Below, one piece after another: positions 18,294 to 25,605 of a stretch of DNA of 64,000 bases. Position numbers and translations under genes: made by a program. Source of the stretch: Candidatus Rhodobacter oscarellae (GTDB lineage: Bacteria; Pseudomonadota; Alphaproteobacteria; Rhodobacterales; Rhodobacteraceae); contig NZ_LFTY01000002.1 of the NCBI RefSeq assembly GCF_001078595.1, positions 948,150 to 1,012,149 of the forward strand, written 5' to 3'. How positions within the stretch are numbered: the first letter of the stretch is position 1; the number at the start of each line of letters is the position of its first letter. The notes below the pieces were generated by a model. That model saw nothing but the letters and a program-made list of their open reading frames with translations, was not told the origin of the DNA and did no database searches.

Positions 18294-18583
18294 CCGCCCT
18301 GGATCTGTTCGATATGGCCGTGTCGGTCGCGCTGGTCGCAGTCTGCTGGTGGCTGTCGCATCAAAACGCCACGGGTCGTGAGCCGTTCGGGAAGACGATT
18401 TCCACCGGCTATGCGCTTTTGGCCATGTCTACGCTGGGCAGTCTGCTGTTCGGCCATGTTGATGAACTGGCAGCGGCGCTGCCCGCATCGCTGCTGTTCG
18501 GCAAGACGGTTTTGACATTCACTTTGGGCGTGGTCGCGGTGCGGCTGGCCTTTGTCTACGGCCCCGACCCGGATCGAGGCTGA
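18290..18583 (+). CDS. small phage membrane protein of unknown function
   Basis: A 97-residue protein with roughly three hydrophobic segments (MAVSVALVAVCWWLS, YALLAMSTLGSLLFG, LTFTLGVVAVRLAFVYG). It overlaps the upstream holin candidate by 4 bp. It could be a second holin, an antiholin or a superinfection-exclusion protein; nothing in the sequence decides. The longer frame from 18101 is a shadow of the preceding gene. Confidence 0.6.
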   Translation: MTALDLFDMAVSVALVAVCWWLSHQNATGREPFGKTISTGYALLAMSTLGSLLFGHVDELAAALPASLLFGKTVLTFTLGVVAVRLAFVYGPDPDRG

Positions 18584-18655
18584 CGCGAAGAATTTGGCGG
18601 GGTGACCTGCTGAAGTCCCTGCCGGGGTTCCGGCATATATGAAAAGGAGGAAGCA

Positions 18656-19693
18656 ATGGCGCTTCAAACGACAACCCTGCAGGGCATCCTGCGGGGACCG
18701 GATGGTGTTGCCCTTTCGGGCGCAACCCTCCGTTTTGTGCTGTCGCATACGGCAGCGGATGTGGGGTCCAACACCGCTTTGGTGCGCACCCCGGTTGACG
18801 TGGTCAGCGGCAATGACGGGTCTGTGGCCGTCGATCTGTGGCCGAATGCCAATGGGTTCGAGAACACGCATTACGATGTGCGGGCCTATGCCAACGACGA
18901 AAACGGCAAAGCGGTCACCTATGAGTTTGGCAAGCTGCAGGTGCCCGAAGTTGGTCCGGCTGATCTGGCCGAACTTCTGGGGGCAGGTGTTCTGCGCGCA
19001 CAAGGTGTCGAGGGTCAGGTGCTGGATGCTGCAGTGCGCGCTGAGATGGCGGCACAGTCTGCGCGGGCCTCTGCCAATGAAATCGACGTGGGCAGCTTGG
19101 AAGGGCGGCTTGAAGATCGGGTGGATGCCTTTGCCGATGGTGCGCGGGCAGAATATCCAGCGGTCAATCTGCTGCGCAATGCGCGTGCGTTGGACACGGA
19201 TAGCAATGGAGGCTTTGTTTCGCCCCTCGGTATCTATGTTCCAAACGATTCCGAAGCTGTTGTGACACAGCGGGTTTTGGCCCCCGATCACGCCGATATT
19301 CCGGCAGAGATTGCGGGGTTCACACAGAATGCCGGGACGCCGAAATACAGTTTCAATGTCATTGAAATCACTGGCTCGAAAGGTGCGTCCGGGTCTGGTC
19401 GTGCAACGCTCTTGCCCAACCGTCCAGTGCGCGGGGTGCATAGTTCGGGCTTTATTGCCGCGCAGGTCAGCGCGTCCGGCATTTCGGTGAACTATCATGA
19501 TTTGGACGCTGGCATGGTCCATGAAGATGTTGTTTGGAGCGAAACCCGATTTGCCCATATTGATGCGTTTCGCATCGTATTCACTGGCAACAATCAGAAG
19601 ATTTGGGTCGTCGGGCCATGGGTGTCTGCGGGCAAGGTGTCGCGTAGCCCGCTCTTCTTGATGCACGACACCTATTTCCTGAACCAAACCTGA
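18656..19693 (+). CDS. phage tail fibre / baseplate-attached protein
   Basis: A 345-residue protein. The first 95 residues (LQGILRGPDGVALSGATLRFVLS...VAVDLWPNANGFENTHYDVRAYA) resemble carbohydrate-binding-like beta domains at the N-terminus of phage side fibres. An Ala-rich helical linker covers about residues 105-160, and a beta-rich C-terminal domain with no recognised family may bind the host surface. A strong AGGAGG lies upstream of ATG 18656. It sits downstream of gpJ, the usual place for side-fibre genes. Confidence 0.72.
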   Translation: MALQTTTLQGILRGPDGVALSGATLRFVLSHTAADVGSNTALVRTPVDVVSGNDGSVAVDLWPNANGFENTHYDVRAYANDENGKAVTYEFGKLQVPEVGPADLAELLGAGVLRAQGVEGQVLDAAVRAEMAAQSARASANEIDVGSLEGRLEDRVDAFADGARAEYPAVNLLRNARALDTDSNGGFVSPLGIYVPNDSEAVVTQRVLAPDHADIPAEIAGFTQNAGTPKYSFNVIEITGSKGASGSGRATLLPNRPVRGVHSSGFIAAQVSASGISVNYHDLDAGMVHEDVVWSETRFAHIDAFRIVFTGNNQKIWVVGPWVSAGKVSRSPLFLMHDTYFLNQT

Positions 19694-19755
19694 TCAGCAG
19701 CGCGGCTGAATGTCTTTGGCCGCGCATAACAATTCCTTGAAGTTGGAGATCGAAC

Positions 19756-20184
19756 ATGAAGATCACACTGCCAGACGGACGCACCGTCTATGAAGGGCCT
19801 GCCATGGATTTGGCGGACTTTCCCGATGAACTCCCTTTGGGCGTGGAAGTGTCCTACGGCCCTGATGAAATCCGCGCTCAAATTCGCCAGCGCATTGATG
19901 AACGCGCGGGTGACAGCCTCAGCAGGCTGGGCACCACGTCCGATGCGGCGGCGCTGGCCGTCTTTGGCCTTGCATCGCTGGTGGCGAAGCTGTCCACGGC
20001 GGGTTCACTGGCTGAAGTCCGCGCCGCTGCAGAGCCGTTTGCGGCCATGTCAGCGGATTTCTTGGCCAAGGTCGAGGCGGGCGACGTGAAGTTGCCTTTC
20101 ATGGCCAAGGGGATCGAGGCGACGATTGCCGAGATCGAGACCCGCGCCACCGCTGTGACCGAAGCGCTGACGCCGCCTGAATAG
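19756..20184 (+). CDS. phage protein of unknown function after the tail fibre
   Basis: A 142-residue acidic protein: a short beta N-terminus (MKITLPDGRTVYEG), then a mostly helical Ala-rich body. It follows the fibre gene directly and is followed by an intrinsic terminator, so it probably ends a fibre transcription unit. Fibre chaperones are often found in this slot, but no assembly-protein motif is visible and no function is assigned. Confidence 0.62.
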   Translation: MKITLPDGRTVYEGPAMDLADFPDELPLGVEVSYGPDEIRAQIRQRIDERAGDSLSRLGTTSDAAALAVFGLASLVAKLSTAGSLAEVRAAAEPFAAMSADFLAKVEAGDVKLPFMAKGIEATIAEIETRATAVTEALTPPE

Positions 20185-20210
20185 GCTCAGCACTTCACCA
20201 ACCCGAAACC

Positions 20211-20238
20211 AAAGGCCCGCCATCGTGCGGGCCTTTTT
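20211..20238 (+). terminator. intrinsic terminator before the lysis genes
   Basis: A perfect 10-bp stem, AAAGGCCCGC (20211-20220) with GCGGGCCTTT (20227-20236), a 6-nt loop CATCGT and a run of five T (20234-20238). It lies 27 bp after the preceding stop and just before the endolysin ribosome binding site, separating fibre and lysis genes. Confidence 0.85.
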
Positions 20239-20252
20239 CGTGGGAGATTGAT

Positions 20253-20942
20253 ATGAACATCGACTGGATGGCCGTGCAGGCGCGGCTGAAAGAACTAGGC
20301 TTTGACCCCGGCCCGATTGACGGGGTGCGCGGCCCGAAAACGGATGCAGCCATCGTGGCCTTCAAGCGTAGCGTTGGCCTGAAGCCACGTCCCTATCTGG
20401 GGCCGCTGACCCAAAAGGCCCTGATGGGCCGCAAACAACAACCTGCAGCCGATCAGCCCGCACTGCCGTGGATGGCCCATGCGGCGGATGTGCGGGGCCT
20501 GCATGAGGCGCGCAACTACAGCCGCTTGCGCAGCTGGTTCGATAAATCGGTCAGTTGGATCGATCCGCGCGACGTGCCGTGGTGCGGGGCCTTTGTCGCC
20601 ACCTGCCTGCGCCACTGGGATTCCGACATTGCCATCCCTGAAAACCCGCTTGGCGCGCGCAACTGGGGGAAGTTCGGCCAGCCTTGCAAGCCGCAGTTCG
20701 GAGCCATCCTGACCTTTTGGCGGGGCAGCAAGTCCGGTTGGAAAGGGCATGTGGGCTTCTATCACGGCGAAGACGCCACCCATTTCCATGTGCTGGGCGG
20801 CAACCAATCGAACGCTGTCACCGTGTCGCGCATCGCCAAATCGCGTCTGCTGACCGCGCGCTGGCCCAATGACTTCCCGATGTCTGGCAGGCGGCTGCAG
20901 GTCAGCGCTGCAGGTGTCCAAACCACCACAAACGAGGCGTGA
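20253..20942 (+). CDS. endolysin: peptidoglycan-binding domain plus CHAP/NlpC-type amidase
   Basis: A 229-residue lysin. Residues 1-60 form a PG_binding_1 domain (VQARLKELGFDPGPIDGVRGPKTDAAIVAF). Residues about 75-205 match the TIGR02594-type cysteine amidase fold, with C111 in VPWCGAFVATCL and H166 in KGHVGFYHGED as likely catalytic residues. It should degrade the cell wall at the end of infection. No signal peptide is visible, so release needs a holin. The start ATG 20253 follows GGGAG. Downstream genes encode a 2-TM protein and spanins, completing a lysis cassette. Confidence 0.85.
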   Translation: MNIDWMAVQARLKELGFDPGPIDGVRGPKTDAAIVAFKRSVGLKPRPYLGPLTQKALMGRKQQPAADQPALPWMAHAADVRGLHEARNYSRLRSWFDKSVSWIDPRDVPWCGAFVATCLRHWDSDIAIPENPLGARNWGKFGQPCKPQFGAILTFWRGSKSGWKGHVGFYHGEDATHFHVLGGNQSNAVTVSRIAKSRLLTARWPNDFPMSGRRLQVSAAGVQTTTNEA

Positions 20943-20943
20943 C

Positions 20944-21204
20944 ATGCTGAAGCATTTTGGTCGCTTTGTGATCGGCGGCAGATCGGGCAAGCGCGAACAG
21001 GCATGGGCCGTGTTCCTGCTGTGGTGCGCGGCATTCGTGTGGATGTCGGTCAGAGAGGCCGCATCTGCCCCGGTGGATGGCACCCAAGCCATCCTGTCCG
21101 CAGCACTTTGGCCCGTGTTTATCAATCTGGCTGCTGCCCATGGCATGGAATGGTTCAGTACCCAGACCCGCTTTGGCGCTGACAATGGTGGGCCGCTCGA
21201 ATGA
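20944..21204 (+). CDS. two-helix membrane protein, probable holin
   Basis: An 86-residue protein with two hydrophobic segments (AWAVFLLWCAAFVWMSV and AILSAALWPVFINLAAAHG) separated by a short polar loop. Its place between the endolysin and the spanin pair makes a holin role likely. ATG 20944 starts one base after the endolysin stop; the longer frame from 20869 runs through the endolysin gene and is rejected. Its stop overlaps the next start by 4 bp. Confidence 0.65.
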   Translation: MLKHFGRFVIGGRSGKREQAWAVFLLWCAAFVWMSVREAASAPVDGTQAILSAALWPVFINLAAAHGMEWFSTQTRFGADNGGPLE

Positions 21205-21563
21205 TGGGGCTTGGTCTGCGCTTTGGCTGGCGGCTTCTGTCCAGTCGCGCCGGTCTGGCCGTGGTGCTGTGCGCTCTGCTGTGGGGTTGGCATGTCTATG
21301 ACAAGCGGCAGGCAATCAACGCTGCCCGTGAAGGCTTTGTCCAGCAATTCGAACTGACAGCGGCGCAGGCTGAACTGGACGCCCTGCGCCGTCGCATGGC
21401 CGCTGCAGCTGAGGCCAATCGGGCGCTGCAGGAACGGATTCAAGTGGCGGAAGGCGAGGCCCTGCGCTTCGCCACGGAATTGGAGGCGTTTGAACATGAA
21501 ACCCAAGTCAATCCTGATGGTGTTGTTGATACCGATCTTCTGCGCCGCTTGCGCTCGAACTGA
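21201..21563 (+). CDS. inner-membrane spanin subunit, Rz-like
   Basis: A 120-residue protein with one N-terminal transmembrane helix (LAVVLCALLWGWHVY, about residues 18-33), then a long Ala/Glu/Arg coiled coil (residues 50-100). That is the i-spanin layout; it bridges the periplasm and fuses inner and outer membranes in the last step of lysis. The 3' end overlaps, in another frame, the start of a small putative lipoprotein gene, which is the classic Rz/Rz1 arrangement. Confidence 0.75.
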   Translation: MMGLGLRFGWRLLSSRAGLAVVLCALLWGWHVYDKRQAINAAREGFVQQFELTAAQAELDALRRRMAAAAEANRALQERIQVAEGEALRFATELEAFEHETQVNPDGVVDTDLLRRLRSN

Positions 21564-21804
21564 CAGCGCCCGTATCCAAGCCGCTGGCGAGGCTGTGGGC
21601 GAAGCCCGCGCCGCTGCGATCTGGCCGGAGTATCCCGACGATTGCCGCCGCACATCCCGTGGCGGCATCACCGAAGGCGATAGGCTGGATGTGGCTGTGC
21701 TGAAGCTGGATGAAGCCTTGTCCCGTCAGAACGCCCGAACGCGCCGCTGTGCGGATTGGTATGACCAGCAGCGCACTGATGCGTCGGCGAGGGCGGTTCA
21801 ATGA
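21496..21804 (+). CDS. outer-membrane lipoprotein spanin, Rz1-like
   Basis: A 102-residue protein beginning MKPKSILMVLLIPIFCAAC. The lipobox would use the Cys after CAA; the -3 residue is Cys, so it is not a perfect lipobox. A mature acidic/basic stretch follows. ATG 21496 has GGAGG about 9 nt upstream. The first 68 bp lie inside the Rz-like gene in a different frame. The role is o-spanin, pairing with the Rz-like partner. It is longer than many Rz1 proteins, so a secondary periplasmic function is possible. Confidence 0.68.
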   Translation: MKPKSILMVLLIPIFCAACARTDSARIQAAGEAVGEARAAAIWPEYPDDCRRTSRGGITEGDRLDVAVLKLDEALSRQNARTRRCADWYDQQRTDASARAVQ

Positions 21805-22253
21805 TCACGCTGGCATTCTACAAGGGTCTAGGAAAGACCCGCTGGCAGCGCCTGCAGGACGGGGCCATCCGTTTCGCCACGGGCGGCGTCTACAGTCATG
21901 TGGAGCTGATACCGGGCAGCGCACAGCATGGCGACACCGCGCAGTGCCTGTCATCGTCGGGACGGGATGGCGGTGTCCGCGCCAAGCGCATCCTGCTGAA
22001 ACCGGAAAGCTGGGATTTGGTCGAACTGAGGATCGATGCCGATAAGCCCGCCCAATTCATCCGCGACCGCATCGGCGCGCAGTATGACTACAATGGCATT
22101 CTGTTGTCGCAGGTGCTGGCCCTTGGCCGTCACGATGAATCGCGCTGGTTTTGTTCGGAGATTTGCGCAGCGGCGCTTGGCCTGCCCAACCCACAGCGCG
22201 TCTCACCGCAGTTTCTGTTTGATGTCGTGACCTGGGATAAGCGGGTAAAGTAG
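21801..22253 (+). CDS. papain-like (NlpC/P60-related, YiiX-type) hydrolase
   Basis: A 150-residue protein with a circularly permuted papain-like arrangement: H33 in GGVYSHVELIPGS comes before the Cys in RWFCSEICAAALGLP near residue 116. Such YiiX/YebB-like enzymes cleave amide or ester bonds. In prophages they are often found beside lysis genes and may cut peptidoglycan. It overlaps the spanin gene by ATGA and is the last late gene before the convergent integrase. No signal peptide is seen. Confidence 0.7.
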   Translation: MITLAFYKGLGKTRWQRLQDGAIRFATGGVYSHVELIPGSAQHGDTAQCLSSSGRDGGVRAKRILLKPESWDLVELRIDADKPAQFIRDRIGAQYDYNGILLSQVLALGRHDESRWFCSEICAAALGLPNPQRVSPQFLFDVVTWDKRVK

Positions 22254-22298
22254 AGGTTGTCAGGTTCACGGCTTGTTCAGTGTTTGTCCTGATAACTG

Positions 22299-22324
22299 CA
22301 GTCACCTAAGTGGCTGTTTTGTTT
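22299..22324. terminator. intrinsic terminator shared by the late genes and integrase 3' end
   Basis: A 7-bp stem, CAGTCAC (22299-22305) with GTGGCTG (22310-22316), with one G-U pair, loop CTAA and tail TTTTGTTT, stops the + strand late transcript. The loop holds the stop codon of the convergent integrase (22306-22308), so the same hairpin marks the end of both genes. Confidence 0.7.
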
Positions 22325-23448
22325 ATGGATGCCTTTGGATTTGCAATCCGCTGCGCCTTTTTCTTTGGTAGTGGCACGGTGAGCCGATCCAGCCATTCCC
22401 AACCTTCATATTTGTCGCCCGTCTGTTTGATATGGGTGTATCGCTGAAGAGAAGACCATGAGCGATGCCCGGACACGGCGGCAACCTGCGGAATCGAAAG
22501 TCCTGTTTCGAAGAGCCGCGACACGCCTTCATGACGCAGATCATGAAAGCGCAGGTCTTCTATCCCCAAAAACTTACACGCCCGCGTGAATGACGCGCTA
22601 ATGGTGTCACTGTGATATGGAAAGACCATGTCTTTGTTGCGTGGCATCGCCAATGCGATCTTCAGCGCGTGTTCTGGAAGGTCACACCAGACATCGTTGC
22701 CGATCTTGTCGCCGGGGTGCTTCATGTCGGTGATGAACACCCGGCTGTGTTCAGTGTCTAAGCCGTCCCATGCAACCCGCGTGATTTCTTCCTGTCGCCG
22801 TGTCGAGAACAGGGCGAAGCCCACAACCCTGTGCATGGGCAGCGAACTGGGCCTGCGGGTGTGCTTGTCTTCAAAGAAGGTTAGTAGGGCGTCCAGTTCA
22901 TCCAATGTCGGGCGACGGTCGCGGCTGCGGCCCTTTCCAGTGATTCCCAGCCGACTGCAGACCACAAAGGCATCTTTCATCGCCTGCTGATCTAATTCCA
23001 TGCCCCATGCTGGCCGTGCCAATGCGAAGACAGCGCCAAGGTGTGAAAGGTAGTTGCTGACGGTGGATGGGGTGCGCGTTGCGCCGATTTCCTTGGCGAA
23101 GGCGACAATGTCGTGGCTTTGAATGTCGCTGCAGGCCATGTCTGCGATGTCATATTCGCAGATTGCCCGCAGCACCTGTGCTTTCGTCCGGCCAATCTCT
23201 TTCACGCTTTCACGGGTGTATCTGTCGATTGCATCTGCAAGGGTGCGACCCCGGTTGCGGATCGATGACAGGTCTTCACCGGCGGCTTCGATTTCCTTCA
23301 TTCGTTTCTTCAGCCAAGCGCTGGCGGCGGATTTCCGGTCGAAGCTGCGGGCTTCCCGATGCACCCATTTTCCTTTCCTTTTTATGGCTATCTGTGCGAG
23401 ATAAGCGACAGAGCCGTCTTTGCGCTTGCGTTCGATGATATGGGCCAT
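22306..23448 (-). CDS. int: prophage tyrosine integrase (dusA-type)
   Basis: A 380-residue tyrosine recombinase. An N-terminal SAM-like core-binding domain (about residues 65-165) is followed by a catalytic domain with R218 (STRRQEE), H302 and R305 (HDLRH), H328 (GHRSW) and Y337 (QRYTHI), so the active site is complete. It catalyses prophage integration and excision. I place the start at 23448 (MAHIIERK); the upstream extension to 23520 covers AT-rich repeats likely to belong to the attachment region. Its 5' end lies 110 bp from the 5' end of dusA, matching the known class of integrases that target dusA. Confidence 0.92.
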   Translation of the reverse strand: MAHIIERKRKDGSVAYLAQIAIKRKGKWVHREARSFDRKSAASAWLKKRMKEIEAAGEDLSSIRNRGRTLADAIDRYTRESVKEIGRTKAQVLRAICEYDIADMACSDIQSHDIVAFAKEIGATRTPSTVSNYLSHLGAVFALARPAWGMELDQQAMKDAFVVCSRLGITGKGRSRDRRPTLDELDALLTFFEDKHTRRPSSLPMHRVVGFALFSTRRQEEITRVAWDGLDTEHSRVFITDMKHPGDKIGNDVWCDLPEHALKIALAMPRNKDMVFPYHSDTISASFTRACKFLGIEDLRFHDLRHEGVSRLFETGLSIPQVAAVSGHRSWSSLQRYTHIKQTGDKYEGWEWLDRLTVPLPKKKAQRIANPKASINKTAT

Positions 23449-23450
23449 AG

Positions 23451-23483
23451 CGGAACAACTTTTCGAGAATCGGAACAACTTTT
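23451..23483. repeat. direct repeat pair upstream of integrase, possible arm-type sites
   Basis: Two identical 13-nt copies of CGGAACAACTTTT start at 23451 and 23471, exactly 20 bp apart, directly upstream of the integrase start. The following 50 bp are AT-rich with related AAAACAAGC/AAAAATAAGC words. Spacing near two helical turns and the location between int and the presumed crossover suggest integrase arm sites or an autoregulatory operator. Confidence 0.5.
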
Positions 23484-23558
23484 TTTGTCCCAATAGCACA
23501 AAATAGGCAAAAACAAGCAAAAATAAGCGCTAAACGGGCGTGTTGAAAACTGAAGAAT

Positions 23559-24581
23559 ATGAATAAAAAGGTAGAAAAATCAGACATTTACAGGGCGGCG
23601 CGTTTGAGCGTTGCGCCGATGATGGATTGGACGGACCGGCATTGCCGTTATCTGCACCGGCTTATGTCCAAACGGACGCTGCTTTACACCGAGATGGTGA
23701 CCGCGCCCGCGCTGGTGCGTGGTGGGGCGCGGCATTTGTTGCGGTTCGATCCAGCCGAGCACCCGGTCGCGGTGCAGCTTGGCGGCTCGGAGCCAAAGGA
23801 GCTGGCCGAGGCCGCGCGCATGGCCGCCGACGAGGGCTATGACGAGATCAACCTCAATATCGGCTGCCCGTCCGACCGGGTGCAGTCGGGCTGTTTTGGC
23901 GCTGTGCTGATGGAGAACCCGGCGCTTGTTGCGGATTGCGTCGCTGCGATGATCGCCGCGCAACCCGCTGAGGTCACTGTCAAATGCCGCATCGGCGTCG
24001 ACGACCAGGAGCCCGCCGAGATCTTGCCCGCCTTCATCGAGACCATGCGCGGCGCGGGGGTGCGCCGCATGGCGATCCACGCGCGCAAGGCCTGGCTGCA
24101 GGGGCTATCGCCCAAGGAAAACCGCGAGATCCCGCCCCTGGACTACCAGCTTGTCTATCAGATGAAGCGCGACTTCCCGGACATGCACCTCTCGATCAAT
24201 GGCGGCGTGAGCAGCCTTAACGAGGTTGAGACGCATCTGGCCGCTTGCATGGACGGGGTGATGATCGGCCGCGCGGCCTACCACACGCCCGCGGATGTTC
24301 TTCTGGACGCCGATCAACGCATCTTCGGCGAGACAACGCCGCCGCTCGACCGGTTCGAGGTGGTTGACGCCATGCGCCCCTATATCGCCGCGCATCTGGC
24401 CGAGGGCGGGCGCCTGCACCAGGTCGCGCGGCATATGCTGGGCCTGTTTGCCGGGCTTCCCGGCGCGCGCGGCTGGCGGCGCGTTCTGTCAGAGCAGGGC
24501 CATGGGGCCAGCGCAGGCCTTGAGGTCATCGACGCCGCCCTTGAGCCCGTGCGCGACCCGCACCGCGCGTTGGCGGTCTAA
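23559..24581 (+). CDS. dusA: tRNA-dihydrouridine synthase A
   Basis: A 340-residue FMN-dependent enzyme reducing U20/U20a in the D-loop of tRNAs. The TIM-barrel motifs are present: APMMDWTDRHCR at the N-terminus, the catalytic cysteine C112 in VQSGCFGAVLM, KCRIGVDD, IHARKAWLQGLSPKENR and SINGGV. The first ~16 codons are unusually AT-rich and sit against the prophage integrase, so the start and promoter are probably phage-supplied while the protein stays full length. Its stop overlaps that of the convergent DUF899 gene by 4 bp. Confidence 0.95.
   Translation: MNKKVEKSDIYRAARLSVAPMMDWTDRHCRYLHRLMSKRTLLYTEMVTAPALVRGGARHLLRFDPAEHPVAVQLGGSEPKELAEAARMAADEGYDEINLNIGCPSDRVQSGCFGAVLMENPALVADCVAAMIAAQPAEVTVKCRIGVDDQEPAEILPAFIETMRGAGVRRMAIHARKAWLQGLSPKENREIPPLDYQLVYQMKRDFPDMHLSINGGVSSLNEVETHLAACMDGVMIGRAAYHTPADVLLDADQRIFGETTPPLDRFEVVDAMRPYIAAHLAEGGRLHQVARHMLGLFAGLPGARGWRRVLSEQGHGASAGLEVIDAALEPVRDPHRALAV
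23607..23648 (+). other. candidate attachment site within dusA 5' end
   Basis: This stretch encodes SVAPMMDWTDRHCR, the most conserved start of DusA, and is where dusA-specific integrases are known to recombine. Upstream of it the reading frame (MNKKVEKSDIY...) is AT-rich like the phage end; downstream it is GC-rich like host DNA. The matching second copy would lie left of the window, so the exact core cannot be defined here. Confidence 0.5.
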
Positions 24582-25282
24582 AGCGCGTCATACTGGTCAT
24601 GCCGGCGCAGCCAGGCCATCGGCCAGGGCAGGTCGGCCTCGCCCCGTCCTTTCGGCGCAAGATCAAGCAGTTGGTAGGCGCCGTTAAAGTGATCCAAACC
24701 GCGCCCATAGGTGGCGTAGGTCAAATAGATGTCATCGCCCTCGCGCCGGTAGAAGGTAAATCCCGGCGCCTCGGTCGAGGGGAAACCCTTGGGCGCGTAG
24801 TTATACATGGCCGTGCCCGCGTCGATCTCAGCTTGCGTGAAGCTCACGCCCATGTCGCTGTTGAAGCTAGATCCGTGCGCGCTGACCCAGGGAAAGGACC
24901 ACCCCATGCGCGCCCGATAGGCGGCCAGGTCAGGGTAGGGCGCCGACGACACCGCCACCAGCGCCAGGTCCCGATGCGCCAGATGCACGCCGACCCCGTC
25001 TAGGTTATCGGCCCAGAAAGAGCAGCTGGGGCAGCCCTCCGCCCAACCGTCGCCGAACATAAAATGGAAGACGGCCAGCTGCGTCTTGTCTCCGAAAAGA
25101 TCCCTGAGAGACATCCTGCCGTCAGGCCCCGTGAAGCTGTAGCCAGGTTGGACCTTTAAGGCGGGCAGGGCGCGGCGGGCTTCGGCGAGGGCGTCCCGCT
25201 CGCGGGTATGTGCTTTTTCTTTCGCGAGGAACGCGGTTCTTGCTGTGACCCAGTCGTCTTTGGAGGCGGCAATTTTTTGCAT
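24578..25282 (-). CDS. DUF899 thioredoxin-like protein
   Basis: A 234-residue protein of the DUF899 family: a charged N-terminal helix, then a thioredoxin-like fold with FHFMFGDGWAEGCPSCSFWADN (CxxC at about residues 105-108), SFPWVSAHGSSFNSDMGVSF and the characteristic FYRREGDDIYLTYATYGRG. The biochemical function is unsettled; a peroxidase or disulfide role is plausible. ATG 25282 has AGGAG about 8 nt upstream. It is cytoplasmic, with no signal peptide. It converges on dusA with a 4-bp overlap. Confidence 0.85.
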   Translation of the reverse strand: MQKIAASKDDWVTARTAFLAKEKAHTRERDALAEARRALPALKVQPGYSFTGPDGRMSLRDLFGDKTQLAVFHFMFGDGWAEGCPSCSFWADNLDGVGVHLAHRDLALVAVSSAPYPDLAAYRARMGWSFPWVSAHGSSFNSDMGVSFTQAEIDAGTAMYNYAPKGFPSTEAPGFTFYRREGDDIYLTYATYGRGLDHFNGAYQLLDLAPKGRGEADLPWPMAWLRRHDQYDAL

Positions 25283-25417
25283 CGGGAAATCTCCTATTCT
25301 TGATGGATGGATATTGATTAACCAAAATGTGAAATAAAGTCTAGAGGCGCTGGGGCTCAGTTAGTAGCTCCTTAAGAGAACCGGTGTTTCTGGGCTACAG
25401 CAGTCTTTTGGGCGCGC

Positions 25418-25559
25418 CAAATCTCTTGCAAGAGATTTGCACTTTCCTTCTAAGGAAAGTGGCCCCGCGCGCCGGAAAGAGGTTGCGATAGAGCGGTCAT
25501 TTTGGGGCGCGCTGAAGAAACTCTTGCAAGAGTTTCGCAATTTTCTTGGAAGAAAATTG
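25418..25559. repeat. composite palindrome element, copy 1
   Basis: This occupies the 323-bp gap between the DUF899 5' end and the 3' end of the DUF938 gene. There are four palindromes in two adjacent pairs. Pair one is class A at 25418-25439 (core CTCTTGCAAGAG, perfect) and class B at 25440-25461 (core TTCCTT-CT-AAGGAA). Pair two is class A at 25517-25536 (core CTCTTGCAAGAG) and class B at 25538-25559 (core TTTCTT-GG-AAGAAA). The pairs are 55 bp apart. There is no T tract, so these are not classical terminators. The element ends 46 bp from the methyltransferase stop. Confidence 0.85.
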
Positions 25560-25605
25560 TAGCGCGAAAATGCCAGCCCCAGGCCAATACCGTCCGCGGG
25601 GCGCA

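Noticed and set aside
1..22253. Gene transfer agent instead of prophage
   Set aside because: The head and chaperone genes resemble GTA genes, but the lambda-type M-L-K-I-J tail tip, lysis cassette and intact integrase at dusA indicate an integrated siphovirus.
25418..25461. Class A/B palindromes as ordinary intrinsic terminators
   Set aside because: They lack a T tract after the stem on either strand, unlike the clear terminators in the prophage.
25418..25559. Palindromes as a CRISPR array
   Set aside because: Units differ in sequence, come in fixed A-B pairs and lack regular unique spacers or cas genes.
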